NCBI GenBank assembly: GCA_963818225.1
Contig: CAWFRO010000008.1
Coordinates: forward strand, 1 to 64,000
Length of the DNA stretch: 64,000 bases
Origin: Palsa-504 sp963818225
GTDB taxonomy: Bacteria; Actinomycetota; Actinomycetes; Streptosporangiales; Streptosporangiaceae
Direction: 5' to 3'
Under the pieces are notes generated by a model. That model was not told where the DNA came from. It made no database searches and saw nothing but the letters and a program-made list of their open reading frames with translations. Shown here one piece after another: positions 45,736 to 54,301 of this stretch; the first letter of the stretch is position 1, and each line of letters starts with the position of its first letter. A program made the translations under genes and the position numbers.

Positions 45736-45739
45736 GTTA

Positions 45740-45934
45740 ACCCGCGAACGGAGGAATTGTCAATACTTGCAAATGGTCAATCTGCCGCAATTATTGCCAG
45801 CCGATAAGCAAATGGCTTTGCAACATCAATTCCTGAAATCCGAATTCTGAATCTCTTGACAGCAGCTGTTCATTCCTCGGCGGTCATTGGCATCTTCCTG
45901 CGTCAGAGTAACCATGATTGGTTAATACCCTGGC
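45740..45934. other. AT-rich intergenic tract
   Basis: About 200 bp with unusually low GC for this genome, containing CAATTATTGCCAGCC and several TTGACA-like words. No gene. It is probably the promoter region of the leftward operon and the beginning of the B3 element end. Confidence 0.45.
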
Positions 45935-46209
45935 GCGTTGGCTTCAAGACAAAGAAGCCAACGCCAGCAGAGCAAGCGTAGCGGCTGGGCATCCGACCGA
46001 CCCGCGATGACACAGAAGCGTCAACTGCGTGCAAGCAGTAGGTTGTCTAGTCCTGGTCCGTGCCGGTGGTTTGCATCTAAGGTGCGCCACATCCATGCCA
46101 GAACGGGCGGAGAACTACGGTGACCAGCGGGCAGCCACGGGTACTTTGAACGGCCTCTGATCTGGGCAAGGGCAGGTTGACCCGCTGCGTGAAACGACCT
46201 CCTAAGCAG
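45935..46209 (+). repeat. Family B repeat B3 with upstream hairpin
   Basis: Opens with a perfect hairpin, GCGTTGGCTTC/GAAGCCAACGC (45935-45964). A GTGGTTTGCAT block as in B2 follows, then a degenerate pair GCGCCAC/ATGCCAG (46084-46101), CGGAGAACTACGGT and the core CCTCCTAAGCAG (46198-46209). Confidence 0.7.
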
Positions 46210-46292
46210 CTGGTCACCAATGCGCTGAGTCTTCTGCGTCTGGTGTCGGGCTGGATAGGATCTGGGCAGTACGCCAGCGCCGGGAGGCGGGC

Positions 46293-46697
46293 ATGGCCGA
46301 AGGGGTCACAGAGCGGGTCAGCCGGTACATCCTCGACGGCTCAGATCAAAACCTCCGGCGGCTCTTGCGCGGCGCCGAGCTCGGCGTGGAGAACACCCGC
46401 GCGGCGTTCCGCGGGGTTGGTGTCCAGCAAGGGTGGAACGCGATCGACTGCGGCTGCGGCTCCCTCGGCGGGCTTGCGGTCCTGGCGGAGATGGCCGGCC
46501 CCGCCGGGCGGGTCGTCGGCGTCGATGTCAGCCCGGCGGCGGTCCAGCAGGCGCGAGCGGTCGTGGCCGCCCTGGAGCTGGGGAACGTGGAAGTAATCGC
46601 AGGCGACCTGCATGACCTGGATGCCGCGGCGCTGGGCGGCCCATTCGATCTGGCCTTTACGCGGCTCTTCCTGATGCACCAGGCCGACCCGGTATGA
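46293..46697 (+). pseudogene. SAM-dependent methyltransferase, truncated
   Basis: 134 residues: SRYILDGSDQNLRRLLR, the SAM-binding motif AIDCGCGSLGGLAVLAEM, RVVGVDVSPAAV and NVEVIAGDLHDLD, then it stops after FDLAFTRLFLMHQADPV. Typical members are about 270 aa, so the second half is lost. The stop is followed by element-end sequence leading to B4, as if recombination had cut the gene. A short leader with GGGAGGCGGGC precedes ATG 46293. Confidence 0.75.
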
Positions 46698-46793
46698 GTA
46701 ACAACCGCAACAGATACCAGCGGATGTCAGCGGACGTCGACGGACGGCGCGAGGCAGGTCAGACAGAGTAAGAGTGGTGGTGGGCCACATCGT

Positions 46794-46975
46794 GCGTTGG
46801 CTTCGGGACGAAGAGGCCAACGGCAGCGTCGCGAGGCCGCCGCCGTGCCGTGCCACACGCGTGCCAGAACGGGCGGAAAACTGCGGTCATGAGGAGTCAC
46901 TCAAAGGCGTCTGAAACTGCCTCTGAACGGGGTATATCGAGGTCAGCGCTGACTGTGAACTGTCCTCCTGAACAG
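46794..46975 (+). repeat. Family B repeat B4 with upstream hairpin
   Basis: A hairpin, CGTTGGCTTC ... GAAGAGGCCAACG (46794-46821), then GTGCCAC/GTGCCAG with an 11-bp period (46850-46867), GGAAAACTGCGGTCATGAG, GTCACTCAAAGGCG, GGTCAGCGCTGAC and the core TCCTCCTGAACAG (46963-46975; two substitutions relative to B2 and B5). Confidence 0.75.
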
Positions 46976-47075
46976 TCGCTCCACCTTCGAAGCCATCCCA
47001 GGGTAGGCAAGGTGTACACGAGTAATATGGGAAGTGGCACCTCTGGTGGGCAACGGCTACGGAGATGCGAGGCGG

Positions 47076-47864
47076 ATGATGCAGACCCGGACCAGGAGTC
47101 CTGTCAGCCTGCTGCACACCGCCGATCTGCATATCGATGAGGGACAAGCATCGATCACGGCCATGCGGGCCGTGATCGACATCGCGCTAGCCGAACAGGT
47201 CGACCTTGTCCTGATTGCGGGCGACACGTTTGATCACGACCAGGTGAGCGATGTGGCCGCCCGGTCGGTCGTGACTGAGCTCGCACGGCTTACCCAGCCG
47301 GTGGTGATCATCCCCGGCAACCACGACCCCATCGACTACCGGTCGATCTACAGGCGCGTGGACCTGACCGAGGCAGGCCCGCACGTGTATTTTGTCGATG
47401 ATCCGGCCGGCCGGGAACTGGTCTTCCCTGACCTGAGCGTCGCCATCTGGGCCCGAGGCATCGAGAACCATACACCGGAAAACCGGCCGCTCGCCGGCTA
47501 CCGGCCCTCAGACCCGCGCTGGTGGCGGATCGTGCTCGTCCACGGCCTCTACGTTCCGGCCGGTGAGAGCTCGTGGCACAGCTCGCTGATCCACGAGGAG
47601 GAGATCGCGGCGCTGGAATGCGACTACCTCGCGCTCGGTCACGTCCACCGTTACTGGGAAGTCAGCAGCGGGTCAGTGACCGCTAGTTATTCCGGATCTG
47701 CTACCCAAGACCGCATTCCAGGAGTCAACCTCGTACGTCTCGATGAGGGCTTCGGCGTCCGGCTCGAACGGCAGCTACTGGCCCCCGTCCCGAACACGTT
47801 ATGCCGGTATAGGACCGCTCACTCAGGGCTGATGTCCACTCGTCGTGCCACATACGTGCCATGA
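47076..47864 (+). CDS. Metallophosphoesterase, SbcD/Mre11-like exonuclease type
   Basis: Calcineurin-like phosphoesterase of about 262 aa. Metal motifs: LLHTADLHIDEG (D-x-H), LVLIAGDTFDHD (GDxxD), IIPGNHDPID (GNHD), IVLVHG and LALGHVHRYW (GHxH). The fold and order match the nuclease domain of SbcD-like DNA repair proteins, but the capping domain is absent. Its last residues (STRRATYVP) run into repeat B5, so the natural C-terminus is probably lost. No sbcC-like partner is near. ATG 47076 is a likely start; an open frame extends to 47034. Confidence 0.82.
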   Translation: MMQTRTRSPVSLLHTADLHIDEGQASITAMRAVIDIALAEQVDLVLIAGDTFDHDQVSDVAARSVVTELARLTQPVVIIPGNHDPIDYRSIYRRVDLTEAGPHVYFVDDPAGRELVFPDLSVAIWARGIENHTPENRPLAGYRPSDPRWWRIVLVHGLYVPAGESSWHSSLIHEEEIAALECDYLALGHVHRYWEVSSGSVTASYSGSATQDRIPGVNLVRLDEGFGVRLERQLLAPVPNTLCRYRTAHSGLMSTRRATYVP

Positions 47865-48002
47865 TGCGTGGGCAACTGCGGTCATCGGCAGGCACTCAAG
47901 GGCGCTTCAAACGACTCCTGAGCTGGGTACATCCACGTCAGCGCTGACCGAGAAGTGTCCTCCTAAGCAGTGGGTCCCGGGTTCGAGTCGCGGTCGGAGC
48001 GC
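47840..48002 (+). repeat. Family B repeat B5 with tRNA-like 3' remnant
   Basis: GTGCCAC/GTGCCA with an 11-bp period (47845-47861), GGGCAACTGCGGTCATC, GCACTCAAGGGCG, GAGCTGGGTACATC, GTCAGCGCTGACC and the core TCCTCCTAAGCAG (47958-47970). Beyond it, GGGTTCGAGTCGCGGTCGG resembles a tRNA T arm and acceptor, supporting a tRNA-Arg(CCT)-type integration site. Confidence 0.75.
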
Positions 48003-48327
48003 TCATGAACTTCCTGGTCAAAGTTGCACCTGCCGATGGTCTCCGGGGTGAGAGCAGGCCACCGGCTGCAACCAGCAGGAGAAGTAGGTCCCTGCCACTG
48101 CCAAGATGTACCAGCAGCCGATCTACGGACAGGAACGGACCCTCCTATCAGCACCCTCCCTACGACTACCAATGCCTCTCAAATGCGCGGCGAAGCTGAG
48201 GGCTGGTCCACGGCCGGGTCAATCGGCCGCCTGGTCCTGAGCTGGCATCGGGATGATGGTCATCGATGAGTTCTTGAGTCGCACCGAGTCTCTGCCGATG
48301 ACTGCACTCGCGACTGGAGATGATGCC

Positions 48328-48738
48328 ATGGACACCCCGCTCGGAGCAGCACGCACTGTTACGAAGCTGCCCGCGCAAGATCTCGACCGTGCGCGGGCTT
48401 TCTACCGGAATCAGTTGGGCCTCGAACCGGTCGAGGAACGCGAAGGGGGCCTACGTTACGTGTGCGGCGCGGCCGAGTTTCACCTCTTCGCGTCCGCGGG
48501 CGCGGCGTCGGGTTCTTCCACCCAGATGGGTTTCGAGGTAGAGGACATCGACCAGACCGTCGCGGAGCTTCGCGCTCGCGGGCTTGAGCTGGCGACCTTC
48601 GAGATGGGTGACCTGGAGGTGATCGCCCAAATCGTCGTGGTACCCGGCAACTACCCCAGCAAAGGCACAGGCGAGCGGGGCGCCTTCTTCTTTGACAGCG
48701 AGGGCAACCTGCTCTCGCTCGGGCAGCCCACCCGCTGA
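48328..48738 (+). CDS. VOC family (glyoxalase/dioxygenase-like) protein
   Basis: A 136-aa single-module VOC protein from ATG 48328: KLPAQDLDRARAFYRNQLGL, then RYVCGAAEFHLFAS and MGFEVEDIDQTVAELRARG, ending GAFFFDSEGNLLSLGQP (metal Glu region). These bind a divalent metal and detoxify small electrophiles or antibiotics. The frame is intact. It occupies the module between B5 and the next element end. Confidence 0.85.
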   Translation: MDTPLGAARTVTKLPAQDLDRARAFYRNQLGLEPVEEREGGLRYVCGAAEFHLFASAGAASGSSTQMGFEVEDIDQTVAELRARGLELATFEMGDLEVIAQIVVVPGNYPSKGTGERGAFFFDSEGNLLSLGQPTR

Positions 48739-48747
48739 CGCCCGGCC

Positions 48748-48995
48748 GAACAGGCGGGGAGCTGTGGTCACCAGCGCTCACGCAACGGGCACGTAGCCAG
48801 GCCTGCTCAGGCGCACTCTGGTGGACTTCTGTAGACGCGCAAATCCTTCTGAAAAAACGGAAGGGCCGACACGGTAGCCCGTGCCCGTTACGTGCCCGAC
48901 AGGAAGTCAGGCCGGTTCTCGGTGGGCCGTCCTTCGATCACGAAGAGTGAATACCGGAGATCATCCGGGTGTAAGAAGCGGCTCATCGGGGTCCG
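48748..48995 (+). repeat. Composite of relic element ends (B6/C2/A4)
   Basis: Three pieces in series. 48748-48790 resembles the B consensus (GGCGGGGAGCTGTGGTCACCA). 48800-48860 matches C1 (GGCGCACTCTGGTGGA, CTGTAGAC, AAATCCTTCTGAAAA), followed by a GTGCCCG pair with an 11-bp period (48881-48898). 48937-48995 matches the A0 left end (GATCACGAAGAGTGAAT, GATCATCCGGGTGTAAGA, GGCTCATC). The tRNA core itself is absent. Confidence 0.55.
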
Positions 48996-49309
48996 GTTGG
49001 TCACGCTGACCGGCACCGGCGGCGTTGGCAAGACGCAGCTGGCCGGGTGAGTGCGGTGCGGAGCTGCTCCAGCGCCGCGTAGCGGCCGACCAGCGGCGTC
49101 AGCGGCACCGGCGGTGGCTCATACACCCAATCCGCGACGGGTTTAGCCGCCTGTCCGCACACCGCCGGCAGCTGGGCCAGGCCCGCCCGAGCCGCCCGGG
49201 CGGCTTCTTCGCCAAGGATCCGGCCGGCCTCCGCCACGGTGGCCAGGTGGAGTTCCTGCTTGGAGCCGAAGTGCGCGTACCGGCCGGTCTTGCTCATCCC
49301 GGTCGCCAC
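48990..49309. pseudogene. TetR and NB-ARC regulator fragments, rearranged
   Basis: Plus strand 48990-49047 encodes LVTLTGTGGVGKTQLAG, an ATPase P-loop. The minus strand from 49309 encodes MSKTGRYAHFGSKQELHLAT (end of a TetR HTH domain) and then PPPVPLTPLVGRYAALEQL, the segment that normally precedes that P-loop. The two parts of one regulator now lie on opposite strands, meeting at about 49045, which implies an inversion. Confidence 0.6.
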
Positions 49310-49371
49310 GTGCCGAGAAAGGGGCGATGCGCGCCTGGTTGGCGAGGCTTGTGCATGGGCAGGAGCGAGGC

Positions 49372-50199
49372 ATGATCAAACGCACCTATCCGCCGGGTGT
49401 CCCGTGCTGGGTCGATACCGAGCAGCCCGACGTCGAGGCTGCCATTGCGTTCTACGGCGGGATCTTCGGCTGGACGTACGAGGACGCCATGCCGCCGGGA
49501 GCGCCGGGCCGTTACGTGATCGCCAAGCTCGACGGGAAGGACGTCGGCGCGATCGCCGGTCCCCGGCCGGGTGCGGCCGCGTGGAGCACCTACGTTTGCG
49601 TTGATGACGCCGATGCCGCAGCGCAGCGGCTGGTGTCTGCTGGCGCCGCGGTGCGATCGGCGCCGGCCGACGCGGGGGAGGGCGGCCGCGGCGCGGCGCT
49701 GACCGATCCGGAGGGCGTCGAGTTTCGCATCTGGCAGGCCAGGCGACGCCTGGGGGCGCAGGTGGTCAACCAGCCGGGTGCATGGAATTTCAGCGATCTC
49801 CACACGACTGACCCCCAGGCGGCTATGGCGTTCTACGAGGAGGCCTTCGGCTGGCAGGTCGACGACCTCGGCTTCGCGACGATGATCCGCCGACCCGGTT
49901 ATGGTGACCATCTTGAGGCGACAGTCGATCCGGGCATCAGGGCGCGGCAGTCGGAGATAACCGGCCCGGTCGGCTTCGAGGATGCGATCGCCTGGGTCGC
50001 TGTCACCGCCCCGGGCGAGCTGCCGCACTGGCATGTCTCATTCACCGTAGCCGACCGGGACCAGACGGTGGCTGACGCAGAGCGACTCGGTGCGCAAGTC
50101 CTTGGGCGGCAGGACACTGAGTGGACGCGCACCGCACTGATCCGCGACCCGCAGGGAGCGGAGTTCACCGCCAGCCAGTTCACGCCGCCATCGGGCTGA
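49372..50199 (+). CDS. Two-domain VOC family protein
   Basis: A 275-aa protein from ATG 49372 (AGGAGCGAGG upstream). Two VOC modules: PCWVDTEQPDVEAAIAFYGG with FGWTYEDAMPPG in the first, and NFSDLHTTDPQAAMAFYEEA with FGWQVDDLGF in the second, each ending in a D-P-x-G-x-E-F motif. This resembles the hydroxylase/CFP30-like glyoxalase group of actinobacteria. Probable metal-dependent detoxification. Confidence 0.88.
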   Translation: MIKRTYPPGVPCWVDTEQPDVEAAIAFYGGIFGWTYEDAMPPGAPGRYVIAKLDGKDVGAIAGPRPGAAAWSTYVCVDDADAAAQRLVSAGAAVRSAPADAGEGGRGAALTDPEGVEFRIWQARRRLGAQVVNQPGAWNFSDLHTTDPQAAMAFYEEAFGWQVDDLGFATMIRRPGYGDHLEATVDPGIRARQSEITGPVGFEDAIAWVAVTAPGELPHWHVSFTVADRDQTVADAERLGAQVLGRQDTEWTRTALIRDPQGAEFTASQFTPPSG

Positions 50200-50404
50200 G
50201 CCGACCCGTCACCCCACGCCGCAGCCGCGGTCTGCTCGCTCCGCACGCCACGGGCATCGGTTGCGCTGTCATGGCCGTCGAAGCCATAGCCGAGCACGGC
50301 GATTATCCCGAACCCCGGCGGGCGGGCACGCGCCAGGAGAGGATGGGTTGGTACTGGCGCTCGGGACAGGTAGGCAATGGCTCAGGGGGGGCAGGAGGCT
50401 AGCT

Positions 50405-50770
50405 ATGGGCACGGCACTGACCATCCGGATTCGGCGCGACCGGGGCTATGCCTTCGTGGCTGTCGCCGGGGAAGTTGACATTGCCACCGTAACCCGGCTG
50501 CGCGAGAGCCTTTTCGAGCTGGCCGCCAGCGACCGCGCGCTGGTAGTCGACCTTGACCAGGTCAGCTTCATCGATTCTTCCGGGCTCGCGGCGCTGGTCG
50601 GCGCGGCCAGGCGTGCCGCCGCGCACGAGGCCAGCCTGCAGGTAGTCTGCACCCGGCCCCGGATCTGGCAGCTGTTCCGCCTGACCGGACTGGACGGGCA
50701 GGTACCGCTGGCCCGCACCTTGGACGACGCACTGGAGTCCCTGGCTGCGCGGCCCGCCCCCGCCAGCTAG
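50405..50770 (+). CDS. STAS domain anti-sigma factor antagonist
   Basis: A 121-aa protein from ATG 50405. STAS hallmarks: FVAVAGEVDIATVTRLRESL, LVVDLDQVSFIDSSGLAAL with the phosphorylatable Ser in IDSSG, and LFRLTGLDGQVPL. It would free a sigma factor by binding its anti-sigma kinase, as SpoIIAA/RsbV proteins do. No cognate kinase or sigma gene lies in the window, so its partner is elsewhere. Confidence 0.9.
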   Translation: MGTALTIRIRRDRGYAFVAVAGEVDIATVTRLRESLFELAASDRALVVDLDQVSFIDSSGLAALVGAARRAAAHEASLQVVCTRPRIWQLFRLTGLDGQVPLARTLDDALESLAARPAPAS

Positions 50771-51006
50771 CGGCCGCGCAGTAGGTCCGGCCCGCAGGTC
50801 GGTCCCGGGGGCCGGGATGCTGTACCCGCCGCAGCCGGGGGATCGGTTGGTTATGTGCTCAGCGGCCCGGTGGTCGCCGCGGCCCCGTTCGCGTTCGCGA
50901 CGGCGTAATTCTCCGGCCGCAGGTAGTGCTGGCCGACGTGGGCCAGCCGTGGTCAGCTCCCCCGAGCGGATCGGCGGGATGGTCACCTGTGTGATGTGCC
51001 GGTACT

Positions 51007-51120
51007 GGGCAGGCGTTGGCGCGTGCGGTGAGCGCCGGGGCGGAGATGATCTACCCACTGGAGGATCAGTTCGATGGGGAGCGCGCCGCGCTGCGCGCCG
51101 TCTCACCCGTTGGGGCGTGC
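51007..51120 (+). pseudogene. VOC family fragment
   Basis: SAGAEMIYPLEDQFDGERAALR resembles the second half of PhnB-type VOC proteins (usual form YPL-x-DQF-x-G-x-R). Nothing on either side completes it. Confidence 0.4.
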
Positions 51121-51223
51121 AGATCAGGTCGCTATGGCGCACTGTGCCTGTACGGATCGGCGCTGTCATCGCAACCCGTACGTCCGCTTCCCCGGAAGTA
51201 ACCGTTATCGAATGGATCAGTGC

Positions 51224-51316
51224 CTAACATCGGCCACGGATTGCCAGGGTGCCTTCCCATACACGGTGGCCGTACAGGTCCATCGTCATCGCCGCGGACA
51301 CGTGCCCCAGCATAGG
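51224..51316 (-). pseudogene. int: Tyrosine recombinase C-terminal fragment
   Basis: MLGHVSAAMTMDLYGHRVWE on the minus strand carries the LGH and Y-G-H motifs of tyrosine recombinases. Only about 30 residues survive before the stop. A relic of a second integrase. Confidence 0.6.
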
Positions 51317-51367
51317 GACCGACACTCTGTCACCGACCCGCAGGCCAGCCAGCTCACCGGTACCGCG

Positions 51368-52621
51368 TCACTGCCGTTCGCCTGCCCGGATCCACACCGA
51401 CATGTGGGCCGGTTCTAGAGTCTTCTCCACCACGGCGGCCAGGTCGTCGTGGACCGAGTCCAGGCCGACCCCGTCTTTCAGCCGGGCCGCGAACGCCATC
51501 ACGGTCTGGTCGGCGTCATACCGCGCCCGGTTAAACCGGCGGTCCACCGTCCGCTGCACGCGGCGTCGCAGCGGGTTGAACAGTGCCGCCGCGGCCAGCG
51601 TGGATACGGCCACGGCGACCGAACTGTGGAATCCCAAAACCTGGGTGGCCAGCAGCACCAGCCCGGCGTATACCCCGACCAGCACGCCGGTCACGATCGC
51701 ATAGGCCAGGGTTCGGCTGATGATCCGGTCGATTTCATACAGCCGGTACTTCAGGATGGCCACGCCCATGCTGACCGGGAACGCCACGATGGCCAGCCGG
51801 GAGATGATCAGCGCGGCCTGCCCGGCGGGGTCATTTGAGCCCGTCGCCTCCAACGAGATCAGCAATCCGACGAGCAGGGCCGCAGCCCCGCCGGTAAGCC
51901 ATTTGAGCTGCTCGCGCCGCTGGTCGCTTGCGCTGCGGTAACTCACGATCTGGTAGCCCACCCAGATCAGCCAGATCACCGGGATCGGTACGGCGAACAC
52001 CCACGAGAGATCGGACAGGGTTCCAGCTAGCCCGGCCGCGTTGTTGGTGACGCTGGCGCTGGCATCTACATGGATCTGGTGCCCGGCGACGGCATTGATG
52101 CCCCCGACTACCTGGCCTGCCAGCCACAGCGTGCTGGTAGCGAGATAGGCCCGCATTGACCACCGCGACAGGCGGGTAGGCAGTCGGCCGTCTGGGAACA
52201 GCACGAGCACGGGGGTGCCGATGAGGAACGCGAGCTGCCACAACGCCCACACCCAGAACGCAGCCACCGGGCCGAGCGGCAGAGTGCCGTGACCGATCCG
52301 GTAATCAAGCACCAAGTAGAGTGCGGCATCGGTCGACAGGATCGTGGCCAGCCCGCTGCCGACCAGGAGCCAGCCGATCGAGTTGCGCGGCAGGCGGCTC
52401 GCGACCACCATGCCGACGGCGGCCAGCGCCAAGGCCATGACGGGGGTAGTACCGTCCGCGGACTGGTGAAGGTCGTGGCTGGCCATCGTGAGCGGTACGA
52501 ACGCCGCGAGGAGGACCGCCAGCAAGATCCCAGCCGCCACGAGCACTACCCTGTAGCTGATCACGCCGGTTACTTGTCCTGGCAGCGGTGCCCGTTTTCG
52601 GGCCGATCGCACCTCGGCCAT
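51368..52621 (-). CDS. Multi-pass membrane sensor-like protein without kinase domain
   Basis: A protein of about 417 aa from ATG 52621 with eight to ten hydrophobic helices, including the actinobacterial sensor segment VAILKYRLYEIDRIISRTLA and ALFNPLRRRVQRTVDRRFNR. This segment normally precedes a histidine kinase domain. Here the protein ends soon after, at EPAHMSVWIRAGERQ, with no HisKA or HATPase domain, so it is a stand-alone membrane part or a truncated kinase. The stop lies near relic integrase sequence, which suggests truncation by insertion. Confidence 0.7.
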   Translation of the reverse strand: MAEVRSARKRAPLPGQVTGVISYRVVLVAAGILLAVLLAAFVPLTMASHDLHQSADGTTPVMALALAAVGMVVASRLPRNSIGWLLVGSGLATILSTDAALYLVLDYRIGHGTLPLGPVAAFWVWALWQLAFLIGTPVLVLFPDGRLPTRLSRWSMRAYLATSTLWLAGQVVGGINAVAGHQIHVDASASVTNNAAGLAGTLSDLSWVFAVPIPVIWLIWVGYQIVSYRSASDQRREQLKWLTGGAAALLVGLLISLEATGSNDPAGQAALIISRLAIVAFPVSMGVAILKYRLYEIDRIISRTLAYAIVTGVLVGVYAGLVLLATQVLGFHSSVAVAVSTLAAAALFNPLRRRVQRTVDRRFNRARYDADQTVMAFAARLKDGVGLDSVHDDLAAVVEKTLEPAHMSVWIRAGERQ

Positions 52622-52874
52622 GAAGGACACGCTACGCTCGGGGCGTTCCGGGAACGTTACGGCCAGAACGTCTTGCACATGGGTCCTGGGTGGGGCAGGA
52701 CAACGAGCACAGGCCGAACGTTCCTGTTGAACGCACACGCGAAGTTACTACGCTCGAGCCCGGAGCCTAATGGGAGCTGCCGGTGAGTGAGCACTCTCGC
52801 CTTTGAACCGCGAGCAGTGCGATCCGCCGGGACTTCACCGCCGGCGCGTCGAAGATGCAAGGGCCGGTTAAATC

Positions 52875-53150
52875 CTCCCAGTTCACCTCGGCCGCGTTTT
52901 GCTGAGCTCGCCGGGGACGGTCAGGTCACCTTGTCCACAGGCCGCAAAGGCCAGTGCTGGGACAACGCCGTGGCCGAATCGTTCTCCGCCTCACTGAAGG
53001 GCGAGCTGATCGAGCCCCGGGCGTGGCCCGCCCGGGCCGGCGCCTGCCGGGCGGTGGTGGAATACATCACCTGGTACAACGGCACCCGGCTGCACAGCAC
53101 CCTGGACTACCGCAGCCCCGCCGACTACGAAAATGACCACTACCAAACGA
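52875..53150 (+). pseudogene. IS3-family transposase orfB, C-terminal fragment
   Basis: QFTSAAF then GRKGQCWDNAVAESFSASLK, GELIEPRAWP and VVEYITWYNGTRLHSTLDYR, the last third of an IS3 integrase core including the catalytic Glu (NAVAESF). A stop interrupts near 52905. Confidence 0.75.
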
Positions 53151-53329
53151 CCAAGAATGTAGCCGGACCGAGTTATCAGCCCTGTCCGTCAAAGCGGGGC
53201 AACCCCAGTACCTCATGCCCGGACTGGTGCATTTGGTCATCGGACCGTAACATTGGGCGCGCCGAGGGCTGCGCAACTAGCGCTACTCCCCGGCGGTAGT
53301 CACATCGCTCAGCCGAAGGAGCCACCACT

Positions 53330-54187
53330 ATGCCGCAGGCGCAGCTGGAGTTGGTCCCGTACCTCCAGTACGAGAAGGAAGACAACGGGGTCGTCTGGAT
53401 CCGGTTCAACCGGCCGGAGAAGCTGAATGCCTGCGTAGGCGGCGCTGAGCCGACGGGAACGCTGTCCAAGGTCGTCGAGTACATGCGGGCCGCAGATGAT
53501 GATCCGGACGTCCGCATCATCGTGCTGACCGGCAACGGCCGCGCATTCTGCGCTGGCGTTGACGTTGGCAACAACCCGATCGAGGGCTTCGAGAAGGGCA
53601 CGTACGCCGTGGGTGCGAAGCCGGACGAAGGCACCGACGCAAGCCGCCAGGGCTTCCTCTACGGATTGACTAAGATCCTTCGCGACATCACGTACATCCG
53701 GAAGCCCACCGTCGCGATGGTAAACGGCCCCGCTGCCGGGTTCGGCATGGACATGGCGCTGAACTGCGACATCCGCTACGGCTGCGAGAACACCCGGTTC
53801 ATTACCTACCAGCAGGTCGGCCAGATAATCGAGAACGGTGGCCTGTATACCCTCCCGCGTCTCGCCGGTCTCGGCCGCGCGCTCGAGTTTGCCTTCACCG
53901 GCTTCCTTAGCGGCCAGAAGGCGTACGAGTGGGGCATCCTGAACGAGTTCTACCCGTCCGACCAGCTGGAGGATGAGGTCCGTAAGCTCTGCGACCGCAT
54001 GCTCAAGAGCCCGCCGCTGACCCAGTGGATCAACAAGCGCATCATCCGCGCCGGCATGGAGACGACGATGGAGACCGTCGCCGTCATGACCTCGAACGCG
54101 AGCCTGATCCTTAACAGCAGCGAGGACAGCAAGGAAGCCAGGTCCGCCCTTGTGGAGCGCCGCGACCCGGTGTTCAAGGCGCGCTAG
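53330..54187 (+). CDS. Enoyl-CoA hydratase/isomerase family protein
   Basis: A 285-aa crotonase-fold protein. The CoA-binding and oxyanion-hole segments are NRPEKLNACVGG, GNGRAFCAGVDVG and VNGPAAGFGMDMALNCDIRY. It has an insert of about 20 residues after the first oxyanion loop (NPIEGFEKGTYAVGAK). GQIIENGGLYTLPRLAGLGR corresponds to the catalytic region. It likely acts on an acyl- or aryl-CoA in degradation. Less GC-biased codon use than the core genes, and IS3 fragments on both sides, suggest transfer. Strong terminator after the stop. Confidence 0.88.
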   Translation: MPQAQLELVPYLQYEKEDNGVVWIRFNRPEKLNACVGGAEPTGTLSKVVEYMRAADDDPDVRIIVLTGNGRAFCAGVDVGNNPIEGFEKGTYAVGAKPDEGTDASRQGFLYGLTKILRDITYIRKPTVAMVNGPAAGFGMDMALNCDIRYGCENTRFITYQQVGQIIENGGLYTLPRLAGLGRALEFAFTGFLSGQKAYEWGILNEFYPSDQLEDEVRKLCDRMLKSPPLTQWINKRIIRAGMETTMETVAVMTSNASLILNSSEDSKEARSALVERRDPVFKAR

Positions 54188-54209
54188 CGCCCCCGTCCCT
54201 CGGGACAAA

Positions 54210-54247
54210 CTAAAACGCCCGCCCGCCATTGCAGGTGGGCGTTTTAG
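54210..54247 (+). terminator. Intrinsic terminator after enoyl-CoA hydratase gene
   Basis: Arms CTAAAACGCCCGCC (54210-54223) and GGTGGGCGTTTTAG (54234-54247) pair over 14 bp with one G-T; the loop is 10 nt. The AAAA/TTTT base makes it work on both strands. Confidence 0.85.
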
Positions 54248-54301
54248 ATGCGCGAATGTCGACACCGATGAATGCGGGTCTATCTCACTAATGGGCCTGA
54301 C

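Noticed and set aside
47963..48172. Antisense frame ending SDRDSNPGPTA over B5
   Set aside because: Again a tRNA-like antisense translation; useful only as a hint that B5 includes a tRNA 3' remnant.
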